The notes beneath the pieces were generated by a model. The model saw nothing but the letters and a program-made list of their open reading frames with translations. It had not been told where the DNA came from and ran no database searches. The position numbers and the translations under genes were made by a program. A DNA stretch of 33,315 nt from Candidatus Cloacimonadota bacterium (GTDB lineage Bacteria; Cloacimonadota; Cloacimonadia; Cloacimonadales; Cloacimonadaceae): assembly GCA_023392795.1 (NCBI GenBank), contig JAEWNJ010000054.1, positions 1 to 33,315 on the forward strand, read 5' to 3'. This document shows, piece after piece, positions 22,998 through 29,900 of this stretch. Within the stretch, counting starts at the first letter, position 1. Every line of letters begins with the position of its first letter.

Positions 22998-25316
22998 ATG
23001 AGTAGATTTCATTCCCTTATCCCCATACTAACCCTGTTTGTCATTGTCCTGGTAAGCTTTTCTGCTTCCTGCGACAGGCGCAATCCGCCCCCAATCCTGC
23101 CCCCGGTAATTCCAGATACTGATGTGAAGGATATCCGGATTATTCATAAAATTTCAGCCAGCCCGGATACGATCTATGCCGATAATAACATCACTTACTC
23201 TACGATCTCCGTGGAGATACGTGATGGAGAAAACTTTGGAGTGCCCAATCAATTGGTACAGTTCAAAGTTCAGCCCATCGGCCGGGTATTGACCAATGTC
23301 ACCACCGACAGCACCGGTGTGGCCAGAACGATCTTCTGGGATGATGGACAGGATGGAACCGCTACAATCACAGCCATTGTAAGGAAGTATGCTGAATCCA
23401 ATGCAGATTCCTTACTCTCAGCTGACACTCTGTCTACTGTAGTAGTGGTGGAAGAGACACCGGAGATCACAAATGTGACTCTGCACTTTGACAATCTCGC
23501 AGATCCCTACCCCATGAAAGTGAACGAGACAATCCCCATCTACGCCACCGCCATTAATTCACTAGACAATAGTGTTCCTGACGGGACTCTGATCTCATTC
23601 TCATGCGAGAAGGGGAGATTCGTGGATGCTGCCGGCAATGATCTGGGAAAAGTACTCCATAAGGCAACTACCAATGGCAGAGCACCTGTCTTTTACAATT
23701 CAGGTACTTCAGCCACCACAAACCAAAATAGCCTACCGGAAACGGTTACCGCCAGGATTGGAAACGTAAGCTCCAGCCGCGGCATCTTGATCCGTCCCGG
23801 CGCGCCGTTCAATATAGCCATCCGTTCTCTGGTAAATGTGAATGGACAGGATGTGGAGGCTGATACCAGCCATGTGGGTAGCCAGAACCAAATATTCATG
23901 GAATCCACACTGACCGACCTGTACAACAACACCTGTATGGCTCAGACAGTGAAGTTTACCACAGATTTGGGTACATTCCTGAATACCACGCAGAGCGTGA
24001 GCATCCCCACCAATGAAGTGGGCGTGGCCAGGGTACGCTTCACTCCCGGTCTTTTCGCCGGAGCTGCCACCATCAATGCGTCAGCGCTGAACGACACCCT
24101 GCAGGCGCAAACCATATTCACCATCAATTCAGATGATATCCATTCCATCGATTTCACACAGCAGAACCAGATCGTACTGAATGTAGCAAATACTGGTGGA
24201 ACTCAATCTGCCGTGCTCAGGGTAAAGCTGCGCGACATCAACGGAAACCTGATCGACAGACCTCAACAGGTATATTTCCGCATCATGAATAGCGCATCCA
24301 ACTTGCCCGACGGCGCGAACCTGAATAACCAGGCTCCCAGCGATTCAGTGGAGGTCACCTCAAATGGCGGTGAAGCCCAGGTATCGGTTAATGCCGGTAC
24401 AGAATCAGGCGTATTGGTGATCAGGGCTTCCTGCATCACGGAAGACGGTAGATGGATTCAGGCTACAAAGCCAAATATCCTCATCCAGTCCGGCCCTCCC
24501 TACAGTATCGTGCCATGGATCAGTGGTTTTAACACTGGTACCAATATTGGTGGTGGTGTCTGGCGCGTAGTCGCTGGTGCCGACGTACGCGATCGTTGGA
24601 ACAACGCCGTGCAATACAACACCTCTGTGCAGTTTGCCATCTACGGCCCAGATGCATACTCGGGCTATGAACCGCCTACGAACGCTCTGATCCAGTCTGA
24701 GGATGCTTATGTGGGTAATGAGAGTGTAAATGGCGATTCTCTGGCTGGTATGGCATACACTGTGGTCACATATCACGGATCTATGACCAACGAGGTTGTA
24801 AGCATACACGTACGTACAGGTGACGGCACTGGTAATGCTGTGGAAGTTTATCAAAACGTGAAGCTTCCTCTGAACGATCCTCGCTTTACCATTCAGGTTG
24901 TACCAGAGTTTTTAAACTTTGGTCAAACCGCTCCTCCCGTTACCAAGGATGTGGATCTGTTAATGTTCCTCTCTGATGGTCAGGGAGTCCCTGTTACTGG
25001 CAGCGAAATCCTACTCACTACCAACAACGCTGACTTCGTCTTGCATCCCGATCATTATAATTCGCCCACCAACCCCACCTACAATCAGATTCCGCCGAAT
25101 TACGCGAATCTGAATGCTCCTCACTTGGTTACGACCTACGAGGGTTGGGCTTATGCCAGGGGAAGAGTGTATCGCGATGCCTTCCCCTTTGGCGACGGTC
25201 AAACGAATACTCCGAGCATCAGTACGGTTACCTTCACCGGCCAGATACCTGGCCAGGAAGTGGAAAACTCTACTGACCTCTTCGTCTATCGTTTTGCCGG
25301 AACACCTCCTTTCTAA
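22998..25316 (+). CDS. Multi-Ig-like (invasin-type) lipoprotein in the pilus operon
   Basis: 772-residue exported protein. The N-terminal hydrophobic stretch ends in SFSASC-DRR, a relaxed lipobox with Cys25 as lipidation site, followed by a proline-rich spacer. The rest is about six Ig-like beta domains of roughly 100-120 residues. At least the first and third look like Big_1 (invasin/intimin) domains: ISASPDTIYADNNITYSTIS, TDSTGVARTIFWDDGQDGTA, and ETEV-like TNEVGVARVRFTPGLFAGAA. The ATG abuts the pilQ stop and uses GGAGG inside the pilQ end, so expression is coupled to the secretin. It may be a cell-surface or outer-membrane lipoprotein assisting the secretin or mediating adhesion. No known pilotin motif is seen. 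Confidence 0.75.
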   Translation: MSRFHSLIPILTLFVIVLVSFSASCDRRNPPPILPPVIPDTDVKDIRIIHKISASPDTIYADNNITYSTISVEIRDGENFGVPNQLVQFKVQPIGRVLTNVTTDSTGVARTIFWDDGQDGTATITAIVRKYAESNADSLLSADTLSTVVVVEETPEITNVTLHFDNLADPYPMKVNETIPIYATAINSLDNSVPDGTLISFSCEKGRFVDAAGNDLGKVLHKATTNGRAPVFYNSGTSATTNQNSLPETVTARIGNVSSSRGILIRPGAPFNIAIRSLVNVNGQDVEADTSHVGSQNQIFMESTLTDLYNNTCMAQTVKFTTDLGTFLNTTQSVSIPTNEVGVARVRFTPGLFAGAATINASALNDTLQAQTIFTINSDDIHSIDFTQQNQIVLNVANTGGTQSAVLRVKLRDINGNLIDRPQQVYFRIMNSASNLPDGANLNNQAPSDSVEVTSNGGEAQVSVNAGTESGVLVIRASCITEDGRWIQATKPNILIQSGPPYSIVPWISGFNTGTNIGGGVWRVVAGADVRDRWNNAVQYNTSVQFAIYGPDAYSGYEPPTNALIQSEDAYVGNESVNGDSLAGMAYTVVTYHGSMTNEVVSIHVRTGDGTGNAVEVYQNVKLPLNDPRFTIQVVPEFLNFGQTAPPVTKDVDLLMFLSDGQGVPVTGSEILLTTNNADFVLHPDHYNSPTNPTYNQIPPNYANLNAPHLVTTYEGWAYARGRVYRDAFPFGDGQTNTPSISTVTFTGQIPGQEVENSTDLFVYRFAGTPPF

Positions 25317-25335
25317 AGATCAATAACCAATATAT

Positions 25336-25363
25336 GGCGTGGGGGATTTTACTCCCCCGCGCC
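25336..25363 (+). terminator. Strong GC-rich hairpin between the lipoprotein and pilB genes
   Basis: GGCGTGGGGGA (25336-25346) pairs with TCCCCCGCGCC (25353-25363) over 11 bp with one G-T wobble and a TTTTAC loop. No T tract follows on either strand (the downstream sequence is AACATAAAAAAGG), so it is not a textbook intrinsic terminator. It may attenuate transcription or protect the 3' end of the upstream message, separating pilA-lipoprotein from pilBC. Confidence 0.5.
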
Positions 25364-25453
25364 AACATAAAAAAGGAGACGCTATAGAGAATAGACTTTT
25401 GGCATCAGTGCCCTTGGATTTACGTGTAAATAATTAATAGTAAGGATATAAAG

Positions 25454-27163
25454 ATGAGTTTCAACCCACAATTTGCCAGACTCGGTGAAGTGCTCGTTCA
25501 CGAGGCGTATGTCACGGAGGATCAGCTAAAAGAAGCTTTGATCAAACAGACCAATTTTGGCCTGAAGATAGGTGATACCTTGCTCAAGCTCGGTTATCTC
25601 ACCGAAAAGGAACTGCTAAACGCCCTTCATTCACAGCTTGGTTACGACATCGTGAAAGAGACCGAGCTGATGGATCTGGATCTCAGGGTCGTATCCATGA
25701 TTCCGGAACCTTATGCTTTGGAAAACAGAGTGATCGCTCTGCGCGAAGAGGGTGATGGCGTGGTAGTGGCATTTGCCGATCCGGAAAACCTCACTGTGCT
25801 GGATAGCCTGAAAAAGCTGATTGGCAGGACCATTAAGCCAGAATTGATCTCGGATACCGTATTGCACGATACCATCGAGAAGTATTACAAAAGCATTCGT
25901 ACCACCACGCAGGTGGAGGATGCCGTAGGTGGTTTTGACTTTGTGGCGGTGGACGAAGAAGAAAATGAAATCTCCATCTCTTCCGCATCCAGCGATGCCG
26001 ACGCTCCGGTGGTGAAGCTGCTGAATCTCATCATAAATGAGGCGATCAAGGCAAACACCACAGATATTCACATCGAACCTCTGATCAAGCATACACGCGT
26101 GCGTTACCGTATCGACGGTGCCCTACGTGAAGTGATGACCCCCCCCATCGGCATGCACGCCGGCCTGATCTCTCTGGTGAAGGTGATGAGTAAGCTAAAC
26201 ATCGCTGAGCGCCGTTTGCCTCAGGATGGACACATAGCCCTCAAAACATCCGTCAAGAGCGTGGACGTTCGTGTATCCATCACTCCCACCGTGCTAGGTG
26301 AAAAAGTGGTGATGCGTCTGTTGGACAAAGGTGATTTTGGCTTTAAACTAAGTACTCTTGGCTTCGAAGAAGAGGACATGGTGATCTTCGACCGGATCAT
26401 TCGCCGGCCTTATGGCATCATCATCGTATCCGGTCCCACCGGTAGCGGTAAATCAACGTCCTTGCACGCGGCATTAAAAGAGATTCAGGATCCTGAAACC
26501 AATATTATCACAGTGGAAGACCCTGTGGAATACCGCCTGGAAGGCATCACTCAGATCGAGACCAAGGAACAGATCGGGCTAACCTTCGGTTCAGCGCTGC
26601 GTTCCGTGCTGCGTCAGGACCCGGACATCGTGCTCATCGGTGAAATCCGCGACGAAGAAACAGCGGATATCGCCATCAAGTTTTCCCTCACCGGTCACCT
26701 GGTGTTCTCCACTTTGCACGCCAATGACGCTCCCTCCACCGTTACCCGTTTGATCGATATCGGCATCAAACCGTACCTGGTGGGCTCTTCACTGTCTTTG
26801 GTGATGGCGCAGCGTCTGGTGAGAAAGATCTGCCCCTATTGCATTGCCGATTACAAACCCACCGAGCAGGAAATCATGGATGCCGGGCTCACCGAACAGG
26901 ATGTAAGAGAAGCCAAGTTCAAGATGGGACAGGGCTGCGTACATTGTGACAATACCGGATTCTCCGGCCGTACCGGTATCTTCGAATTGCTCACTGTGGA
27001 TAAGGAAATCCGCCAATTGATCTATGATGGCGGCAATCAGGATCTGATTCGTGCTTCTGCTCTTAGTTCCGGCATGCGCACTCTTCACGACGCCGCAGTC
27101 TCAAAGATGAAACGCGGCCTCACCACCATACGCGAAGTCGTCAAAATGACTATTGTTGAATAA
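25454..27163 (+). CDS. pilB: PilB, type IV pilus extension ATPase
   Basis: 569-residue hexameric ATPase powering pilin polymerisation. It has an N-terminal MshEN/GspE-N region (about 8-145, LGEVLVHEAYVTEDQLKEAL, AFADPENL; this fold binds c-di-GMP in some relatives), then NTTDIHIEPL, Walker A GPTGSGKST (327-335), Asp box ITVEDPVEYR, Walker B region DPDIVLIGEIRD and His box TGHLVFSTLH. A tetracysteine zinc site is formed by CPYC and CVHC, the latter in GCVHCDNTGFSGRTGIFE. The length and zinc site distinguish it from PilT. AAGGAT precedes the ATG. It follows a 137-bp gap with a hairpin, and pilC follows 25 bp after the stop. Confidence 0.95.
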   Translation: MSFNPQFARLGEVLVHEAYVTEDQLKEALIKQTNFGLKIGDTLLKLGYLTEKELLNALHSQLGYDIVKETELMDLDLRVVSMIPEPYALENRVIALREEGDGVVVAFADPENLTVLDSLKKLIGRTIKPELISDTVLHDTIEKYYKSIRTTTQVEDAVGGFDFVAVDEEENEISISSASSDADAPVVKLLNLIINEAIKANTTDIHIEPLIKHTRVRYRIDGALREVMTPPIGMHAGLISLVKVMSKLNIAERRLPQDGHIALKTSVKSVDVRVSITPTVLGEKVVMRLLDKGDFGFKLSTLGFEEEDMVIFDRIIRRPYGIIIVSGPTGSGKSTSLHAALKEIQDPETNIITVEDPVEYRLEGITQIETKEQIGLTFGSALRSVLRQDPDIVLIGEIRDEETADIAIKFSLTGHLVFSTLHANDAPSTVTRLIDIGIKPYLVGSSLSLVMAQRLVRKICPYCIADYKPTEQEIMDAGLTEQDVREAKFKMGQGCVHCDNTGFSGRTGIFELLTVDKEIRQLIYDGGNQDLIRASALSSGMRTLHDAAVSKMKRGLTTIREVVKMTIVE

Positions 27164-27188
27164 GATAGATATAAGAAGGTAAAGCTAT

Positions 27189-28442
27189 ATGCCAAATTTC
27201 GCCTACATCGTAAAGGACGCTAAAGGCGCCCGTGTAGAGGGCATGATCAAGGCTGATACCCTTGATATGGCCGTGGAGAAACTCGCCAAAGAGGGCTCCA
27301 CCATCATATCGGTAAAAGCCGCTGCCGAAGGTGCGTTTAAAGGGAAACTTTCGCTCTTCGACAAGGTGATGCTCACCATCTACAAAATCCGTACTGGCGT
27401 TACCCTGAAAACTCTGGTTTTCTTCACCCGTCAGCTCTCCACCATGTTTTCTGCGGGTCTCACCATCGAAAAGGCCATCACAGACCTCGAAAAAGAGGAA
27501 AAGAACAAGAAATTCGCCAAAGTGCTGCGAAAAATAGGGGACGATATCCGCAAGGGATTCTCGCTCTCTGAAGCCATGGAGCAGCATCCCGGTGTATTCA
27601 ATCCCCTCTATGTGGCTTTGGTGCAGGCAGGTGAAGTATCCGGTACTTTGCATACTGTTTTGGACGAGCTTTCCGACTATCTGGAAAAGATCGAAGACAC
27701 CCGGCGCAAGGTTACCAGTGCCATGGCATATCCTTTATTCATCCTGGTCTTCCTGATCGGCGTGGTCTGGGGTATGTTTTATTTCATTATTCCCATGTTT
27801 GCAGCAGTATACGCGGATTTCAATGCTACTCTGCCGGGGCCGACCGTGATCGCCATCAATATCAGTAATTTTATCGTAAACAACCTATTCATGGCTATCC
27901 TGATCTTCATCCTTGCCATTGTGGGGCTATTCCTGATCTACCTCACCGATAGGGGGCGCTTCGTAATGGATACTCTGAAGCTGCGCATTCCGGTGATCGG
28001 TGGTGTGATCACAAACTCCATCATGAGTAAGTTTTCACGCACCTTTAGCATTCTGATGGCTGCCGGTGTGCCGATCATGGACACAATGGAACTAACCGAA
28101 AACGTGGTGCAAAACGCTGTGGTGGAAGGCGCTGTGCGCAGGGCAAGAGTGCTGGTGAAAGAAGGATATGGCGTTGCCAATGCCTTCCGTAGAACCGGTG
28201 AATTTCCTCCCACCTTGCTGCAAATGCTGGCCACCGGCGAGGAAACCGGTGATATGGACAAACTTCTGGGTAAAGCCGCGCAATTCTATGAGAAGCTGGT
28301 GGATAGCGTTATCGACCGCCTTACTTCACTCATTGAACCGCTCTTGATCGTGATGATGGCCCTCGTGGTGGGTACCATTATCATCGTGATCTATCTGCCC
28401 ATCTTCGATCTCGGTGAAGCGATTTCGCAAGGCTTCAATTAA
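27189..28442 (+). CDS. pilC: PilC, type IV pilus inner-membrane platform protein
   Basis: 417-residue polytopic protein on which the motors act. It has an N-terminal FAYIVKDAKGARVEG segment, then two T2SSF domains: first at about 75-200 (FFTRQLSTMFSAGLTIEKAI, LVQAGEVSGTLHTVLDEL) and second at about 278-405 (FSRTFSILMAAGVPIMDTME, LATGEETGDMDKLLGKAAQF). Three membrane helices are seen (about 178-205, 225-255 and 375-400). Conserved GE(V/T)SG/GETGD motifs are intact. AAGGT precedes the ATG. It is the last gene before a UUCG terminator. Confidence 0.94.
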   Translation: MPNFAYIVKDAKGARVEGMIKADTLDMAVEKLAKEGSTIISVKAAAEGAFKGKLSLFDKVMLTIYKIRTGVTLKTLVFFTRQLSTMFSAGLTIEKAITDLEKEEKNKKFAKVLRKIGDDIRKGFSLSEAMEQHPGVFNPLYVALVQAGEVSGTLHTVLDELSDYLEKIEDTRRKVTSAMAYPLFILVFLIGVVWGMFYFIIPMFAAVYADFNATLPGPTVIAINISNFIVNNLFMAILIFILAIVGLFLIYLTDRGRFVMDTLKLRIPVIGGVITNSIMSKFSRTFSILMAAGVPIMDTMELTENVVQNAVVEGAVRRARVLVKEGYGVANAFRRTGEFPPTLLQMLATGEETGDMDKLLGKAAQFYEKLVDSVIDRLTSLIEPLLIVMMALVVGTIIIVIYLPIFDLGEAISQGFN

Positions 28443-28479
28443 GCAATTCTGCCTTTTGTAAAGGCTGAAAGATATCTGG

Positions 28480-28505
28480 AAAACCCCTGCTTCGGCAGGG
28501 GTTTT
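28480..28505 (+). terminator. Intrinsic terminator of the pilBC unit
   Basis: An 11-bp perfect stem (AAAACCCCTGC / GCAGGGGTTTT) is closed by a TTCG tetraloop, with the T run as part of the 3' arm. It starts 37 bp after the pilC stop. A smaller stem GCCTTT-TGT-AAAGGC (28451-28465) precedes it. Confidence 0.92.
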
Positions 28506-28671
28506 ATGTTTCTTCCGATTGCAAACGTCTCGTCTGCGCAAGCTACAGATACGCTTTCTTTTACGGAACTTTGTTTCAGTTTCGACCCGGGGACGTGTCG
28601 AATCCTATCCCGGGGTCCCCAGGGCGGAACGAAGCGAAGCATGGGGGTCCAATCTTCTCTCGTCAGATGGG

Positions 28672-28768
28672 CTTCGCAGGCTTTCCACCCACTTGCCACC
28701 CAGTTGGATTCCTCTTCCGTGGCACGCAGGAGGGTGGCAAGAGAGTTGGAAAAGCAAGGGAAACCAGG
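28672..28768 (-). repeat. Dispersed intergenic repeat, copy C (inverted)
   Basis: The core 28692-28741 is a perfect 10-bp inverted repeat (CTTGCCACCC / GGGTGGCAAG) with a 30-bp interior. On the minus strand it reads CTTGCCACCCTCCTGCGTGC and then CACGGAAGAGGAATCC, nearly the same as copy A. Flanks also match A and B (CATTCCTGGTTTCCCTTGCT upstream on the minus strand). Confidence 0.85.
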
Positions 28769-28820
28769 AATGGAGGATGGACAAAAAGGATGTATAGACA
28801 GTCGACGTACAGTAAACAAT

Positions 28821-28874
28821 CGGCGCTTCAGCGAGCGCCGGTACAGTACAGGCGGTCGCCGTACCGCCTTTTTT
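28821..28874 (+). repeat. Hairpin modules beside repeat copy C
   Basis: CGGCGCT and AGCGCCG (28821-28840) pair around TCAGCG. AGGCGGT and ACCGCCT (28850-28869) pair around CGCCGT. The second hairpin is identical to 28962-28981 and to the inverse of 13794-13813. On the plus strand it is followed by a run of Ts (28869-28874), so it could act as a terminator. Confidence 0.8.
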
Positions 28875-28954
28875 AAGGTTTTCAAGTTTTCAGGTTTTCA
28901 AGTTTTCAGGTTTTCATGTTTTTAGGTTTTCAAGTTTTCAGGTTTTCAAGTTTT
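28875..28954 (+). repeat. Tandem octamer array, ten units of CARGTTTT
   Basis: Ten consecutive 8-bp units, mostly alternating CAAGTTTT and CAGGTTTT, with variants AAGGTTTT, CATGTTTT and TAGGTTTT. The array lies exactly between two copies of a 25-bp direct repeat (ending in the 28850-28869 and 28962-28981 hairpins). It is not in a credible gene. Confidence 0.92.
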
Positions 28955-28961
28955 GAAGTAC

Positions 28962-28981
28962 AGGCGGTCGCCGTACCGCCT
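28962..28981 (+). repeat. Second identical hairpin module after the octamer array
   Basis: AGGCGGTCGCCGTACCGCCT is identical to 28850-28869, and the five preceding bases (AGTAC) are also shared, giving a 25-bp direct repeat on either side of the octamer array. Confidence 0.88.
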
Positions 28982-29804
28982 AATGCCATGTCCGGAGTGT
29001 TGGACTGCGAGCGCCCATACTCCCGGTTTGATAGGCTGCCCAAACAAGAATACCCCATTTGGATTGCCTTAATCGCTTATTCAGGTTGTAGGATTGGAGC
29101 TTACCGCATTGGCCGGGATTAGTGAATATGCCAAAAACCCTTTATTGAAGCGGGATATGGCTAGTAAGGTGTTAGTTTATCCGCTTCTGTATGTTGACTA
29201 ATGTCAATTAGTTGGCTCAGAAGCTGAATAATCCTATCAATTTGCTTGACAAATTATCAGCTAGCGATTGGATTGACCTCGTGATGAAGTTTTTTCACGA
29301 AAGGAGTAGACCCGGTGCAAGTATGACACAGAGAAAGATTTCTGCAGAACACAATGAGAAAAACCGAGAATTGAACCACGAAGAATGGCAATCGTGGAGT
29401 TTCAGAGTATGATTACCTGTATCGGTGTACGGTTATTATCTTTACCCCCGCTGGCAAGTGGGACATTTTGTAAAACAATATCGATATCACGCCTTACATG
29501 ACTGATAAGGCAGAGATTAGGTACAATGAATAGCTTTTGGTTTTCAAAATCTGGGACGTCGGAGCAAGCTATGTTCTCCGGAATATCAGGCTGCAGGGTT
29601 GGTGCGTTAGATGTACGGACTGCGGTGGGCATCAAAGAGGTATCTGCAAAGGCTACCAGTCAATTATCCCCCGGACCCCACAAATCTTCCAATGATCATA
29701 CATCAATGAATCGTGGAATGCAAGCCTTCGATAATCAATTCATTTTCGATAGAAATAATACGATCGGAACAGGGCGGAGCTCTGCCCGGTCGCAAGGAGA
29801 AATC
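28982..29804. other. Gene-poor stretch with no recognised gene
   Basis: About 820 bp in which no protein family, tRNA, CRISPR or insertion sequence could be identified. A 66-codon TTG-start frame (29212-29412) and a 124-codon frame (29526-29900) exist, but both lack a recognisable product and a ribosome binding site at their first start. A near-palindrome GGGCGGAGCTCTGCCC is at 29772-29787, just ahead of the leader ORF at 29805. Decayed genes or an untranslated regulatory region are both possible. Confidence 0.4.
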
Positions 29805-29900
29805 ATGAAGATAGTTAAACGCGGTTCTGCCAATGGCGCAGTATCGCATAAAGGTTATATACCAAGAAACGAAGAACTAGAAAAAGCGAGGTGCAAATGA
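29805..29900 (+). CDS. Possible 31-residue leader ORF coupled to the large surface-protein gene
   Basis: A short frame beginning MKIVKRGSANG has an AAGGAGA ribosome binding site at normal spacing, and its stop overlaps the ATG of the next gene (ATGA at 29897-29900). The product has no recognised domain, signal or membrane segment. It could be a leader peptide giving translational coupling, or the 3' end of a decayed longer frame (open from 29526). Support is only the ribosome binding site and the overlap. Confidence 0.3.
   Translation: MKIVKRGSANGAVSHKGYIPRNEELEKARCK

Noticed and set aside
28590..28660. tRNA-like GC-rich palindromic segment
   Set aside because: No cloverleaf, no T-loop GTTCRANNC in the right place; it looks like part of the repeat flank.
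28506..28925. 139-codon frame reading through the repeat cluster
   Set aside because: It starts at the end of the pilC terminator and its sequence is translation of repeats and the octamer array; no real product expected.
28875..28954. CRISPR array
   Set aside because: The units are contiguous 8-mers with no spacers and no cas genes nearby.
29212..29412. 66-codon frame with TTG start
   Set aside because: No ribosome binding site, no recognised domain; it may be a gene remnant but cannot be supported.
29817..29840. Sigma-54-like TGGCGCAGTATCGCAT ahead of the surface-protein gene
   Set aside because: The invariant GG and GC are nine rather than ten bases apart and two consensus bases differ; it also lies inside the leader ORF.
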